The position numbers and the translations under genes were made by a program. From assembly GCF_019931145.1 (NCBI RefSeq), contig NZ_JAIOUV010000006.1, positions 186,001 to 250,000 of the forward strand: a DNA stretch of 64,000 nucleotides, given 5' to 3'. This document shows positions 25,542 to 35,370 of the stretch, piece after piece. The notes under the pieces are model-generated. The model had not been told where the DNA came from, made no database searches, and was given only the letters and a program-made list of their open reading frames with translations. Source of the stretch: Marinicella meishanensis (lineage in GTDB: Bacteria > Pseudomonadota > Gammaproteobacteria > Xanthomonadales > Marinicellaceae). The stretch's first letter is position 1. Every line of letters begins with the position of its first letter.

Positions 25542-26009
25542 ATGAAAATCATTGATTTACTGGAAGAAGATAAAATGATCATCAATCATCATTTTATCAG
25601 CAAGAAAAGGTTGTTTGAGACCATGGCCAATTTGTTGGCCAATGAACATGGCGAAAGCCTCAAGATTTACCACAGCTTTGTCGACCGTGAAAAACTGGGG
25701 AACACCTCTTTGGGCAATGGTGTGGCCGTGCCCCATGGCAAATGTTTGGCCGAAAATGACCTCAGGGCATGTGTTATAAAAATGGCACAACCCATTGATT
25801 ATGAAAGCATTGATGATGTAAAGGTTAGTTTGATTATCGGCATCGCTTTCCCTGAAAGAATCACCAAACAACACCAGGAGCTGATGAAGGAAACGGCGTA
25901 TTTATTTCGCCAGCACCGCTTGTATAAAAATTTGATATTGGCCGAGGATCGTGAACAATTGACCGACGCCATTTTGAAAGGCTTTCAATTATGCAACAAT
26001 TGGTCATAG
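25542..26009 (+). CDS. ptsN: Nitrogen-PTS EIIA component PtsN
   Basis: EIIA-Ntr phosphoprotein of the regulatory PTS. 155 aa with the active-site histidine H65 in NTSLGNGVAVPHGKC. The upstream start TTG at 25533 is in frame, but homologues begin close to MKIIDLLEED, so ATG at 25542 is preferred. There is no obvious Shine-Dalgarno sequence, since a terminator T run ends 11 nt upstream. rapZ starts 19 nt before its stop. The ptsO (NPr) gene that often follows rapZ is not here. Confidence 0.93.
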   Translation: MKIIDLLEEDKMIINHHFISKKRLFETMANLLANEHGESLKIYHSFVDREKLGNTSLGNGVAVPHGKCLAENDLRACVIKMAQPIDYESIDDVKVSLIIGIAFPERITKQHQELMKETAYLFRQHRLYKNLILAEDREQLTDAILKGFQLCNNWS

Positions 26010-26851
26010 TCACGGGTCTGTCAGGCGCCGGCAAAACGGTGGTCCTCAGGTCGTTGGAAGACATGGAATTTTATTGTGTCGATAACCTGCCGGTGAACAT
26101 GCTGCATCAGTTGGCGCAAAACATCAGTGCCGACCAAGAGTTTTACCCCAAGGTGGCTGTGGGCATTGACATCCGCAACAAAAACAGCGATTTGAATGCC
26201 TTCAATGAGCTCTTAGAGAGCATTGATCAAAGTGCTTTAAAGATCAAAATAATTTTTTTGTCGGCCGATCCCAAGACCATTCTCAAACGGTATTCTGAAA
26301 CCCGCAGGCGCCACCCTTTGTCCACTGACCAGCACAAGTACAGCCTGACTGAGGCCATCAAAATTGAAAACCAGTTGATGAGTGAGTTCAAGGCCCATGC
26401 TGATTTGATCATCGACACCAGTCAATTAAAAATACAACAGTTGAAGCAACAGATCTGGCAAATCATGAGTCAGCGCAATGAAAGCGTCAGTGTCATAGTC
26501 AAATCATTTGCCTTCAAACGGGGGGTGCCCTTTGATGCCGACTTTGTGTTCGATGCGCGTTGTTTACCGAACCCCTATTGGCATGCCGAATTGCGCAACC
26601 TGACTGGTCAGGATGCCGCAGTGAAACAATTCCTGCAGCAAGAATCCATCGTCCAAGAATATTTGGATGACCTGTGTTATTTTGCCAAGAAATGGATCAG
26701 TGAGTTTCAAGCCAATGACCGCAGTTACATCACCATTGCCATCGGTTGTACCGGCGGTCAACACCGTTCGGTGTTTTTGGTGGAGTCTTTACATGAGTTT
26801 TTGGAACGCAAATCAATCCAAAACATGTTGCAGCACCGTGAATTGAACTGA
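25991..26851 (+). CDS. rapZ: RNase adapter protein RapZ
   Basis: P-loop protein that in enterobacteria binds GlmZ/GlmY sRNA and directs RNase E. 286 aa: Walker A variant GLSGAGKT (residues 9-16), the MEFYCVDNLPVNML segment and the C-terminal domain motif GCTGGQHRSVFLVE. Starts within ptsN, so the two are coupled. It ends 2 nt from the convergent folA stop. Confidence 0.95.
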   Translation: MQQLVIVTGLSGAGKTVVLRSLEDMEFYCVDNLPVNMLHQLAQNISADQEFYPKVAVGIDIRNKNSDLNAFNELLESIDQSALKIKIIFLSADPKTILKRYSETRRRHPLSTDQHKYSLTEAIKIENQLMSEFKAHADLIIDTSQLKIQQLKQQIWQIMSQRNESVSVIVKSFAFKRGVPFDADFVFDARCLPNPYWHAELRNLTGQDAAVKQFLQQESIVQEYLDDLCYFAKKWISEFQANDRSYITIAIGCTGGQHRSVFLVESLHEFLERKSIQNMLQHRELN

Positions 26852-26853
26852 CT

Positions 26854-27336
26854 TCAATCGTTGACTCTGCGATAAAACACAAAATCAAATGCCCAGTCCG
26901 GGTGGTCCACTGCTGGCGGGTGGTTGGTCAACCGGTCCACTTGCCATGCAGCCCAATTGACCTCGGGGAAATGGGTGTCGCCACTCAATTCAGCTTGAAT
27001 TCGGGTGATGATCATGTGGGTCGCTTGGGGCAGCATCAATTGGTAGATTTTGGCCCCCCCAATGACCATCAATTCATCGACCTCAGGCAAGGCGTTCAGG
27101 TCGGTGATGGTGGTGAAACCTTTGCGGTGAAATGATGGGTTGCGACTGAGCACCCAATTCTCCCTACCCGGCAGGGCAAACGGCAGGGACTCACAAGTTT
27201 TGCGTCCCATCAACAGGGTTTTGCCCATGGTTTGTTGCTTGAAAAACTGCAGATCTGCGGGTAAATGCCATGGCAATTGATTGTCTTTGCCAATCAATTG
27301 CTGGCGATCCATCGCCGCAATCAGGGTGATCTTCAT
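26854..27336 (-). CDS. folA: Dihydrofolate reductase
   Basis: NADPH-dependent reduction of dihydrofolate to tetrahydrofolate. 160 aa with conserved [34 protein letters not shown], the [14 protein letters not shown] cofactor region and the [13 protein letters not shown] motif. The acidic active-site residue is in LPADLQ. The start overlaps the thyA stop by 4 nt: thyA recycles folate to dihydrofolate, FolA reduces it back. Confidence 0.96.
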   Translation of the reverse strand: MKITLIAAMDRQQLIGKDNQLPWHLPADLQFFKQQTMGKTLLMGRKTCESLPFALPGRENWVLSRNPSFHRKGFTTITDLNALPEVDELMVIGGAKIYQLMLPQATHMIITRIQAELSGDTHFPEVNWAAWQVDRLTNHPPAVDHPDWAFDFVFYRRVND

Positions 27337-28127
27337 ACCGCCACCACACCTTTGATGTGTGGATGGGCCTGGTAGTTGATCAATTCAAAGTCATCAAATT
27401 GAAAGGCGAACAGATCAGTCACGTCAGGATTGATGTGCATGGTTGGTAAGTCAAAAGTGGAGCGCGACAATTGTTCCTTGATTTGTTCCATGTGGTTGCT
27501 GTAAATGTGCGCATCGCCAAAGGTGTGGACAAATTCGCCGGGCTGTAAGTCACAGACTTGTGCCATCATCATGGTCAACAAGGCATAGGAGGCGATGTTA
27601 AAGGGCACCCCCAAAAACACATCGGCACTGCGTTGATAGAGTTGGCAGGACAGGCGCCCTTCGGTCACGTAAAATTGGAACAAGCAATGGCAAGGGGGCA
27701 GGGCCATGTGATCGACATCGGCCACATTCCAGGCGCTGACGATGTGGCGTCTGGAGTCGGGGTTGTTTTTGATTTGTTGCAACAGCAGAGAAATCTGGTC
27801 AACTGTTTCGCCATTGGGCGTGGGCCAGGAACGCCATTGGTGGCCATAAACCGGGCCCAAGTCGCCATGCTCATCGGCCCACTCATCCCATATCCGCACA
27901 CCATGGTCCTTTAAATATTGGATGTTGGTGTCACCTGCCAAGAACCACAGCAGCTCATGAATGATGGATTTGAGGTGCAGTTTTTTGGTGGTAAGAACTG
28001 GAAAGCCCTGCTGCAAATCGAAGCGCATTTGGTAACCAAACACACTGCGAGTACCGGTGCCAGTGCGGTCAGATTTGTCGACGCCGTGATCCAGGATGTG
28101 TTGGGCAAAATCCAAATACTGCTGCAT
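27333..28127 (-). CDS. thyA: Thymidylate synthase
   Basis: Methylates dUMP to dTMP using methylene-tetrahydrofolate. 264 aa, the E. coli length. The catalytic cysteine is C146 in [14 protein letters not shown], and RSWPTPNG, the R-R-H-I-V-S-A-W-N phosphate-binding segment and the conserved ADVDH region are present. Its ribosome-binding AAGG lies in the 3' arm of the hairpin at 28131-28169, 7 nt before the ATG. It is the first gene of the thyA-folA pair. Confidence 0.97.
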   Translation of the reverse strand: MQQYLDFAQHILDHGVDKSDRTGTGTRSVFGYQMRFDLQQGFPVLTTKKLHLKSIIHELLWFLAGDTNIQYLKDHGVRIWDEWADEHGDLGPVYGHQWRSWPTPNGETVDQISLLLQQIKNNPDSRRHIVSAWNVADVDHMALPPCHCLFQFYVTEGRLSCQLYQRSADVFLGVPFNIASYALLTMMMAQVCDLQPGEFVHTFGDAHIYSNHMEQIKEQLSRSTFDLPTMHINPDVTDLFAFQFDDFELINYQAHPHIKGVVAV

Positions 28128-28130
28128 AAA

Positions 28131-28169
28131 AAAACCTTGTTATAAAGCGAATTATTATAACAAGGTTTT
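28131..28169 (-). terminator. Terminator hairpin between the HD-GYP gene and thyA
   Basis: A perfect 15-bp stem: AAAACCTTGTTATAA (28131-28145) and TTATAACAAGGTTTT (28155-28169), loop 9 nt. On the minus strand it is followed by a T run that ends at the thyA ATG, so it is a good intrinsic terminator for the HD-GYP gene. Its AAGG is also the thyA Shine-Dalgarno sequence. Confidence 0.8.
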
Positions 28170-28192
28170 GTGTTTTTAAACCGGTAATTAGA

Positions 28193-29494
28193 TTATGCGG
28201 TCAGCAGTTTTTGTACCAAGTTGCGGTTGTTGAAGCTGCTGATGATGTCATCCACATTGATGTCCAATGCATCGGCTTTCAAAGCGCCAGTGATACAAGG
28301 TCTTTCTTTGTTGGAGAACATGGCTTTCTTCGACAAATCAACAAACTTGGGTTTCTCTAGTGTTTTGTTTTGTGTGTCTTTGATCAACAGCACTTCAGGC
28401 TTCAGGCGTTTCTCTTTGTTGTGAGAAAGCACCAGGCCGGTTGAGCCGTCAGACAACTGCACCACTGAACCCGCAGGGTACAAGCCAATGGCTTGAATGA
28501 ACTCATCAACCAACTTACCACTGAACAGTTTGTTGCGTTGTTTAAACAACCATTCCATCGCGTGTGAAGAGGTGTAGGTTTGACCGTATGGTTTTTTGCT
28601 GGTCATGGCGTCAAAGGTGTCAACGATACCAGCAATTTGACCAAAGGCTGGGATTTCGTCTCCCACCAAGCCATAAGGATACCCACTGCCATCGAAACGC
28701 TCATGGTGGGTTTCGGCAATGGTCAGAATGTTGTGATCCAAGGTGCGGTCTTTGGCCAGCATCTCTACGCCCAACTCGACATGAGATTCAAACAGCTTGC
28801 GCTCTTCATCGGTCAATGCTTCGGCTTTTTCCAACAGTTTGCGGCTCAACTTGGTTTTACCAATGTCTGCCAACAACACACCAGAGACCAAGATCTCTAA
28901 TTGGTCTTCGCGAACACCCAAATGTCTGCCGAACACGGCTGACAAGATGGCGGAGCGCAGTGAGTGACCATAGATATACTGGCCTTTTTCTTTCAACTGG
29001 GTCAACCACACCAAAGTGTTGGGGTTGCGAATGACTGAATTGACCACCTGCGAGGCAATCTGCTTGGTTTTCTTGATGTTCAAACCTTTGCCTACGCGCA
29101 AGTTGAAGCTGGTTTCTTCAATGGCGCTGTTCAGGTCGATCATTAAATTGTGTGCGGGACCAAACTCTTTCTTGATGGGCTTTAAAGCTTGAGTGTAATA
29201 GTCATGTTTTACGATGAAAGGTTTGATGCGTCCGCGGTATTTGTTGCCGACTTCTTTTTTGCGCAGCAGTGGCGAGGGTTTTGAAATTTCTGGCTCACTG
29301 TTCAGGGACTTGCCTTTTTCAACGTCAATGTAAACAAATTCACAAAACGCTTTCAGGTCCCTGATTTCATTTTGGCTGCGGATGTAGAAGCCTTGGAACG
29401 GGAATGGGGTATCGAGCCAAGATCTGTCAAGTTTGCATACATACATGCCCACTTTCAGAAATTTAACCGATATTTTTTCTTTTTCAATATTCAT
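28193..29494 (-). CDS. DUF3391/HD-GYP domain protein with altered HD motif
   Basis: About 433 aa. An N-terminal DUF3391-type region (about 1-130) is followed by an HD-GYP domain (about 155-380), the family of c-di-GMP phosphodiesterases. The GYP part is intact (ETHHERFDGSGYPYGL, FGQIAGIVDTFDAMTS). The usual HDxGK is changed to ADIGK (LLADIGKTKL): the metal-binding His is Ala, encoded GCA. The protein may therefore be inactive as an enzyme and act as a c-di-GMP sensor or scaffold. Start ATG at 29494; a TTG at 29506 is also in frame. Confidence 0.85.
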   Translation of the reverse strand: MNIEKEKISVKFLKVGMYVCKLDRSWLDTPFPFQGFYIRSQNEIRDLKAFCEFVYIDVEKGKSLNSEPEISKPSPLLRKKEVGNKYRGRIKPFIVKHDYYTQALKPIKKEFGPAHNLMIDLNSAIEETSFNLRVGKGLNIKKTKQIASQVVNSVIRNPNTLVWLTQLKEKGQYIYGHSLRSAILSAVFGRHLGVREDQLEILVSGVLLADIGKTKLSRKLLEKAEALTDEERKLFESHVELGVEMLAKDRTLDHNILTIAETHHERFDGSGYPYGLVGDEIPAFGQIAGIVDTFDAMTSKKPYGQTYTSSHAMEWLFKQRNKLFSGKLVDEFIQAIGLYPAGSVVQLSDGSTGLVLSHNKEKRLKPEVLLIKDTQNKTLEKPKFVDLSKKAMFSNKERPCITGALKADALDINVDDIISSFNNRNLVQKLLTA

Positions 29495-29512
29495 GATATT
29501 GCTCAAACAATC

Positions 29513-29541
29513 ATTATAGTTATGCCCAGTGTCGATATTAA
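29513..29541 (-). promoter_or_regulatory. Promoter of the HD-GYP gene
   Basis: On the minus strand TATAAT (29518-29513) preceded by a 17-bp spacer and TTAATA. The start codon at 29494 lies 18 nt past the -10, so the leader would be only about a dozen nt long. The remainder of the region to rpsT holds two hairpins and nothing else I can name. Confidence 0.45.
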
Positions 29542-29642
29542 CACGGTTTTTCTAAGAAATGAGTGACGAAATTCACATTTTTTGCAAATCATTGACTTTT
29601 TTTGTCACGTTTTGTGAGCGGATCGCGAATTTGACGCTGGAA

Positions 29643-29659
29643 CTGACAGAAGATGTCAG
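29643..29659. other. Small hairpin upstream of the HD-GYP promoter
   Basis: CTGACA-gaaga-TGTCAG, a perfect 6-bp stem with a 5-nt loop. It is an inverted repeat in the gap between rpsT and the HD-GYP gene. It could be a regulator site or part of the rpsT transcript end. Confidence 0.25.
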
Positions 29660-29691
29660 AAAATGAGATTAAAACAGGTGTGAAATATGGT

Positions 29692-29719
29692 ACACGCCAG
29701 ATGTTCAAACCTGGCGTGT
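29692..29719 (-). terminator. Hairpin downstream of rpsT
   Basis: ACACGCCAG (29692-29700) pairs perfectly with CTGGCGTGT (29711-29719), 9 bp with a 10-nt loop, 18 nt past the rpsT stop. Only a short T-rich stretch follows, so it is a moderate terminator candidate. Confidence 0.5.
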
Positions 29720-29737
29720 TTATTGACTTTGCGCGGG

Positions 29738-30001
29738 TTAAGACATCGCCTTGATTTTTGCATTTAAACGACTTTTGTGTCTTGCAATTTTGTTTTTGTG
29801 GTACAAGCCTTTTCTGGCCACACCATCAACCACTGGAACCATGGCTTTGAAAAGCTCTTGAGCAGCGGCTTTGTCACCACCCTCAATGGCCGCAATTACT
29901 TTTTTCATTGATGTGCGTGCTTTTGAGCGCAAGCTCATGTTATGCTGCCTGTTTTTAGCAGCTTGTCTAACGCGTTTTCTTGCAGATGCTGAATTTGCCA
30001 A
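29738..30001 (-). CDS. rpsT: 30S ribosomal protein S20
   Basis: 87 aa, the usual size, very basic ([19 protein letters not shown]..., [18 protein letters not shown]). It binds 16S rRNA in the small subunit. The start codon is TTG with a strong AAGGAG upstream; E. coli rpsT also uses UUG, tied to its autoregulation. It diverges from murJ, the common gammaproteobacterial order. Confidence 0.97.
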   Translation of the reverse strand: MANSASARKRVRQAAKNRQHNMSLRSKARTSMKKVIAAIEGGDKAAAQELFKAMVPVVDGVARKGLYHKNKIARHKSRLNAKIKAMS

Positions 30002-30042
30002 ACCTATTTCTCCTTAACAACAAGAATTTTAAAAAACGCGGC

Positions 30043-30071
30043 ATTTTCCCACTAATGCCATGATTAGTCAA
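30043..30071 (-). promoter_or_regulatory. rpsT promoter
   Basis: On the minus strand TTGACT (30071-30066), 17-bp spacer, GAAAAT (30048-30043). The bases after the -10 (GCCGCG) are GC-rich, as in stringently controlled ribosomal promoters. It lies 42 nt before the S20 start codon. Confidence 0.55.
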
Positions 30072-30092
30072 CATGGATAGGTTATTAATTGA

Positions 30093-31637
30093 ATGAATTT
30101 GATTAAATCCACTGCGGTGGTGAGTTTCGCGACCTTGTTGTCTCGCATTTCAGGGTTCATTCGCGATGTGTTGCTCGCCCGATTCTTTGGCGCCAATTTG
30201 TGGACTGATGCGTTTTTTGTGGCGTTTAAAATTCCCAATTTCATGCGGCGCTTGTTTGCTGAGGGCTCATTTTCACTGGCTTTCATCCCGGTGTTGAATG
30301 AGATCAAAGCCAAGGACAGCCGGCCTTTGTTGCAAGCATATCTCAACCATGTGTTTGGTTGTTTGGTGGTGGTGCTGGTGATCGTGGTGGCGGTACTGGA
30401 ATTGTTGGCCCCGGGTGTGATTGCGATCTTTGCCCCGGGGTTTTTGGAACATGAGGCGGTGTTTGATCACACCGTTGACATGCTGCGCATCACCTTACCT
30501 TATCTGTTTTGCATTTCCCTGGTGGCTTTCAGTGCAGGCATTCTCAACAGCTTCGGACGGTTTGCCTTGCCGGCCGCCACCCCAATTCTGTTGAACTTGG
30601 TGTTGATTTGGTCGGCATTGTATTTACGTGATGAATTTGCGGTGCCAGTCAAAGCCTTGGCCGTTGGGGTGCTGATTGCTGGCGTGATCCAGTTGTTGGT
30701 TCAAATTCCCGCGCTGATGCGCTTGGGGCTGTTGCCTAAACCGGTGGTGAAATTCCATGATCCTGAAGTGAAAAAGGTCATGACCCTGATGTTGCCGACT
30801 TTGTTGGGCTCCTCGGTGGCGCAAATCAATCTGTTGATCGACACCATGTTGGCAACCTTGTTGCCGCTGGTGGGATCGCCGACCTTTCTTTATTACACCG
30901 ACCGGCTGGTTGAGTTTCCCTTGGGCTTGTTCGGCATTGCCATTTCAACCGTGATTCTGCCGCGCTTGTCGACTTCATTTGCGGCCCAGGACCATGCCGA
31001 TTACCAACAAACTTTGCGTTGGGCCATGACCTTGGCCATGTTCATTGCCTTGCCTTCGGCCGTGGGCTTGTTGCTGTTGGCCAAGCCGGTGGTGATCACT
31101 TTGTTTGCCTATGATCAATTCACCATTGAACATGCCACCTTCACTGCCTACAGTCTGATGGTGTTCATGGTGGGCTTGCCAGCGTTTGTGGCCAACAAGG
31201 TGCTGTTGCCGGCATTCTATGCCAGAAAAGACGCCAAATCGCCGGTGAAGATTGCCCTCAAGGCCATGTTGATCAACGTCATTTTGAATTTCGTTTTTGT
31301 CGGTCTGTTGTATTATTGGGGCGTGGTGTCATTGCATGTGGGATTGGCCATAGCTGGCGTCAGTTCAGCTTGGATGCAATGCTTTTGGTTGTATCGGAAA
31401 CTGCGGGCCGATCAGATCATCACCGGCGGTTTGATGGCGCCGGTATTTTTCTGGAAATTGCTGCTGGCATTGGCTTTGATGGCCGCAGTCATTATATACA
31501 TGGTGTCCTGGTTGCCGGCTTGGCACCTGTTGGGTGGTTATCAACGGTTCCTCAATTTACTGCTGGTGATCGCCGTTGGTGCCGCGGTTTATTTAATTTC
31601 AATGGGCCTGCTGCGGGCCCACAAACAGATGGCATGA
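30093..31637 (+). CDS. murJ: Lipid II flippase MurJ
   Basis: MOP-superfamily membrane protein that moves lipid II across the inner membrane. 514 aa and about 14 predicted helices. The N-terminus (LIKSTAVVSFATLLSRISGFIRDVLLARFFGAN) and FFVAFKIPNFMRRLFAEGSFSLAFIPVL are highly conserved MurJ sequence. First gene of a run with ribF, ileS, lspA and ispH; stop overlaps ribF by 4 nt. Confidence 0.96.
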   Translation: MNLIKSTAVVSFATLLSRISGFIRDVLLARFFGANLWTDAFFVAFKIPNFMRRLFAEGSFSLAFIPVLNEIKAKDSRPLLQAYLNHVFGCLVVVLVIVVAVLELLAPGVIAIFAPGFLEHEAVFDHTVDMLRITLPYLFCISLVAFSAGILNSFGRFALPAATPILLNLVLIWSALYLRDEFAVPVKALAVGVLIAGVIQLLVQIPALMRLGLLPKPVVKFHDPEVKKVMTLMLPTLLGSSVAQINLLIDTMLATLLPLVGSPTFLYYTDRLVEFPLGLFGIAISTVILPRLSTSFAAQDHADYQQTLRWAMTLAMFIALPSAVGLLLLAKPVVITLFAYDQFTIEHATFTAYSLMVFMVGLPAFVANKVLLPAFYARKDAKSPVKIALKAMLINVILNFVFVGLLYYWGVVSLHVGLAIAGVSSAWMQCFWLYRKLRADQIITGGLMAPVFFWKLLLALALMAAVIIYMVSWLPAWHLLGGYQRFLNLLLVIAVGAAVYLISMGLLRAHKQMA

Positions 31638-32572
31638 AACTGATCAGATACCCTCATCACTGGCCAATCTCGGGCAACACTTGTGTCACCATCGGTAACT
31701 TTGATGGGGTTCACCTGGGCCACCAGGCCCTGGTCAAAACGGTGGTGGCAGAGGCCAAGGCGCGCCAAACGCAGTCGGTGGTGGTGACCATGAACCCATT
31801 GCCGGCCCAATACTTCAATGGCCGCATGGCGGTAGAAGTGCTGACCCCTTTTAAGCACAAATTTAAATTGTTGGCCAACTTGGGCGTGGATGTGATGTGT
31901 TGTTTGAATTTCAATCGTCAATTGGCGGCCATGTCTGCCAGTCATTTTTACCAACACATCTTATTACATGGCTTACAGGCCCAGCATGTGCTGGTGGGTG
32001 ATGATTTCAGATTTGGGGCTGGGCGGCAAGGTGATTTTCCCTTGTTACAAGAATTGGCTGCGGTTGATGGTGTTTCGGTGCAGCGCATGCCTTCGGTTAT
32101 GGTGCAAGGTCACCGGGTCAGTTCCACCCGCATCAGAGAACAGCTCAGACAAGGTCATTTAACGCAGGTGGAGGCGTTGTTGGGACGACAATTCAATGTA
32201 TTGGGTCGCGTGGCCAAAGGCAAACAACTGGGCCGTCAGCTGGGCTATCCCACGATCAATTTGGAATGGAAATCAGGGGCCTTTTCCTTGCGCGGCGTGT
32301 ACGTGGTCAAAATCAAAATCAAAGGCCGTTGGTGGCCGGCGGTGGCATCGGTTGGCTACAATCCCACCGTCGGTGGCAATGCCAAACGCATTGAAGTCCA
32401 TGTGTTGGATTTCAAGCAAGCGGTGTATGGGCAAAGTGTTGAAGTTTTGTTTTTTCAAAAGCTGCGAAATGAAGTAGAATTCGACAGTTTAACGGCATTG
32501 ACCGCTGCCATTGAAACAGATGTGCAGCAAGCCAGAGAGTATTTTGCCAACAATTCAGGAGAACCGGTGTGA
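31634..32572 (+). CDS. ribF: Bifunctional riboflavin kinase/FAD synthetase
   Basis: Makes FMN and FAD. The N-terminal FAD synthetase domain has the nucleotidyltransferase motif [17 protein letters not shown] and the SSTRIR motif. The C-terminal riboflavin kinase domain has [13 protein letters not shown] and YNPTVGG. 312 aa, normal. It begins at ATG 31634 overlapping the murJ stop and ends overlapping the ileS GTG. Confidence 0.95.
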   Translation: MKLIRYPHHWPISGNTCVTIGNFDGVHLGHQALVKTVVAEAKARQTQSVVVTMNPLPAQYFNGRMAVEVLTPFKHKFKLLANLGVDVMCCLNFNRQLAAMSASHFYQHILLHGLQAQHVLVGDDFRFGAGRQGDFPLLQELAAVDGVSVQRMPSVMVQGHRVSSTRIREQLRQGHLTQVEALLGRQFNVLGRVAKGKQLGRQLGYPTINLEWKSGAFSLRGVYVVKIKIKGRWWPAVASVGYNPTVGGNAKRIEVHVLDFKQAVYGQSVEVLFFQKLRNEVEFDSLTALTAAIETDVQQAREYFANNSGEPV

Positions 32573-35370
32573 GCCAAGATTATAAGAATACGCTCAATCT
32601 ACCCAAAACCAATTTCAAAATGAAGGCTTCATTGGCCACCAAGGAGCCACAATGGATCAAGCAATGGCATAAAGAGGGTTTGTATGAGGCCTTGCAACAA
32701 CACCATCAAGACAGCCCTTTGTTTGTGTTGCATGATGGCCCGCCCTATGCCAATGGAGCCATTCACATCGGCCATGCGGTCAACAAAATCCTGAAAGACA
32801 TCATCGTCAAGTCCAAAACCATGTCTGGCTTTCGGGCACCTTATGTGCCTGGCTGGGATTGTCATGGCTTGCCGATCGAAGTCCAAGTGGAGAAAAAAGT
32901 CGGCAAAGTGGGGCAGAAAGTGGATGCCAAAACTTTTCGAGAGAAATGCCGTAATTATGCCGACACCCAAATCAACATCCAAAAACAAGATTTCATCCGT
33001 TTGGGGGTGTTGGGAGATTGGGATCAGCCCTACACCACCAAATCATTTGACTACGAAGCCAACATGATTCGGGCGCTGTCCGAAATCGTTGAGAACAAGC
33101 ACATTGAGAAAGGCGTGAAACCGGTCAACTGGTGCTTTGACTGCGGTTCGGCTCTTGCTGAAGCCGAAATTGAATACCAAGACAAAACCTCGCCATCGAT
33201 TGATGTGGCGTTTGATTTCATCGATGCCGATGCGGTGGCCGCTGCCTTCGGGGTGGCCGCTCAGTCGCAGCCAACGGCGCTGCCAATCTGGACCACCACC
33301 CCATGGACCATTCCTGCCAACCAGGCGGTGTCATTGCACCCCGAGCTGGATTATGCCCTGGTCCAAGGGCACCCAGACAAACTGTTGGTGGTGGCCGCCG
33401 ATATGGTGGATGGGGTGATGCAACGATTGGGTGTGGACCAGTCCCAGGTTTTGGCGACGGTGGCTGGCCAGGCCTTGGAGCACTTGTCATTAAAACATCC
33501 TTTGTATGACAAACAGGTGCCGGTGATCTTGGGCGAGCACGTCAACACCGAAGCCGGTACCGGTGCCGTTCACACCGCACCGGGTCACGGGGTCGATGAT
33601 TTCGTGGTGGGTCAGCGCTATGGTTTGGAGATCTATAATCCGGTGGATGGGGATGGCACATACCTGCCTGACACCCCCCTGTTTGCTGGACAGCATGTGT
33701 GGGAAGCCAACAAAACCGTGACCGAAGCCTTGTCTCAAGCGGGTCAATTGTTGCACCACGAATCCATCAGGCACAGCTACCCCCATTGTTGGCGGCACAA
33801 AACACCCACGGCATTTCGCACCACCCCACAATGGTTCATCAGCATGGACAAAGAAGGCTTGCGCAGCCAGGCATTGCAAGAAATCAAGCGGGTCGAGTGG
33901 ATCCCAGGCTGGGGTGAAGAACGCATTTACAAAATGATTGAAAATCGCCCAGAATGGTGTATTTCCAGACAGCGAACTTGGGGCGTACCAATCACCATCT
34001 ATGTGCACAAGCAAACCGGCGATCTGCACCCCGAAACGGTCTCCATCATGCGCCAAGTGGCCGACCAGGTTGCAGTCAAAGGCATGGACATTTGGTTTGA
34101 GCTCGATGATCAGCAGTTCTTGGGTGAGCACGTGGACGATTATGAAAAGGTCACTGACGTGTTGGACGTGTGGTTTGATTCTGGTGTGACCCATTACTGT
34201 GTGCTGAAACAAAATGACGCATTAACCGAACCCGCAGACTTGTATTTGGAAGGTTCAGATCAGCACCGCGGATGGTTTCATTCATCGCTGTTGACTGGGG
34301 TGGCGATCAACCAACATGCGCCCTATAAACAAGTGTTGACCCATGGTTTTGTGGTTGATCAAGACGGCAAGAAAATGTCCAAGTCTTTGGGCAATGTGAT
34401 CTCACCCAAAGATGTGGTCAACACCTTGGGTGCCGACATCTTGCGCCTGTGGGTGGCGTCGGCAGATTACCGCGGCGAAATGACCATTTCGGATGAAATT
34501 CTGAATCGGGCTGCCGATGGCTACCGTCGCATTCGCAACACCGCCAGATTCATGTTGGGTAACTTGAATGAATTTGCTGCTGAAGATTGTTTGGCTTTGT
34601 CTGAATGCACCGAAATAGACCTGTGGGCCATCAACCAAGCCAAGCAACTGCAAACCGAGGTGCTGGCTTGTTATGACAGTTATCAACTGCACTTGGTGTT
34701 CAAGAAAGTGCTGCACTTTTGCTCACAAGACATGGGGGCCTTTTATTTGGACGTGATCAAAGACCGCTTGTATACCTGTCATCAAAACAGCGTGGCCCGG
34801 CAGTCAGCACAAACCGCCATGCACCACATTTTACAGGCATTACAACGCTTGATCGCACCCATCTTAACCTTCACCGCCGATGAAATCAGGCTGGCCCAAG
34901 GCGGTGAGCGACATGTGTTGTTCGAGACCTGGTATGAATTACCTGCCGCATCGTTTGATGATCAAGCCGATAAGTGGCGTGCGATTGCCGAAATCAGACA
35001 AGTGGTCTCCAAGCGTTTGGAAGCGTTGCGGGTGGCTGGTGACATCGGTGCCTCATTGGATGCCGAAGTGAAGCTGTACTTGTCCGATGACTTGTATGAA
35101 TCTTTGCATGTGATGGATGATGAATTTCGCTTTGTCTTGATCACTTCCGAAGCCCACATTTTGCGTTGGGAAGAGCGGGGTGGTGCGGCCGTGATTGAAT
35201 TGTCTGATGGTCAACAAATGGCCGTCACGGCCCAAACCGCCGCCGGCGAAAAGTGTGAACGCTGTTGGCACATCAGGCAGGATGTGGGGGTCGATCCGGC
35301 GCACCCCAAGATTTGTGGCCGTTGTGTGGACAACGTCGATCACCAAGGTGAAGTGCGGAGGTTTGCTTGA
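32569..35370 (+). CDS. ileS: Isoleucyl-tRNA synthetase
   Basis: Class I synthetase of 933 aa, close to E. coli (938 aa). HIGH motif at H66-H69 ([10 protein letters not shown]), KMSKS at 602-606 ([11 protein letters not shown]), editing domain with the [12 protein letters not shown] segment, and a C-terminal zinc site (CERCWHIRQ...ICGRCV). Starts with GTG overlapping the ribF stop; ends overlapping lspA by 4 nt. Confidence 0.98.
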   Translation: MSQDYKNTLNLPKTNFKMKASLATKEPQWIKQWHKEGLYEALQQHHQDSPLFVLHDGPPYANGAIHIGHAVNKILKDIIVKSKTMSGFRAPYVPGWDCHGLPIEVQVEKKVGKVGQKVDAKTFREKCRNYADTQINIQKQDFIRLGVLGDWDQPYTTKSFDYEANMIRALSEIVENKHIEKGVKPVNWCFDCGSALAEAEIEYQDKTSPSIDVAFDFIDADAVAAAFGVAAQSQPTALPIWTTTPWTIPANQAVSLHPELDYALVQGHPDKLLVVAADMVDGVMQRLGVDQSQVLATVAGQALEHLSLKHPLYDKQVPVILGEHVNTEAGTGAVHTAPGHGVDDFVVGQRYGLEIYNPVDGDGTYLPDTPLFAGQHVWEANKTVTEALSQAGQLLHHESIRHSYPHCWRHKTPTAFRTTPQWFISMDKEGLRSQALQEIKRVEWIPGWGEERIYKMIENRPEWCISRQRTWGVPITIYVHKQTGDLHPETVSIMRQVADQVAVKGMDIWFELDDQQFLGEHVDDYEKVTDVLDVWFDSGVTHYCVLKQNDALTEPADLYLEGSDQHRGWFHSSLLTGVAINQHAPYKQVLTHGFVVDQDGKKMSKSLGNVISPKDVVNTLGADILRLWVASADYRGEMTISDEILNRAADGYRRIRNTARFMLGNLNEFAAEDCLALSECTEIDLWAINQAKQLQTEVLACYDSYQLHLVFKKVLHFCSQDMGAFYLDVIKDRLYTCHQNSVARQSAQTAMHHILQALQRLIAPILTFTADEIRLAQGGERHVLFETWYELPAASFDDQADKWRAIAEIRQVVSKRLEALRVAGDIGASLDAEVKLYLSDDLYESLHVMDDEFRFVLITSEAHILRWEERGGAAVIELSDGQQMAVTAQTAAGEKCERCWHIRQDVGVDPAHPKICGRCVDNVDHQGEVRRFA

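Noticed and set aside
31316-31633. N-terminal extension of ribF by 106 residues
   Set aside because: The extension overlaps murJ in another frame; RibF homologues begin near the ATG at 31634, which overlaps the murJ stop.
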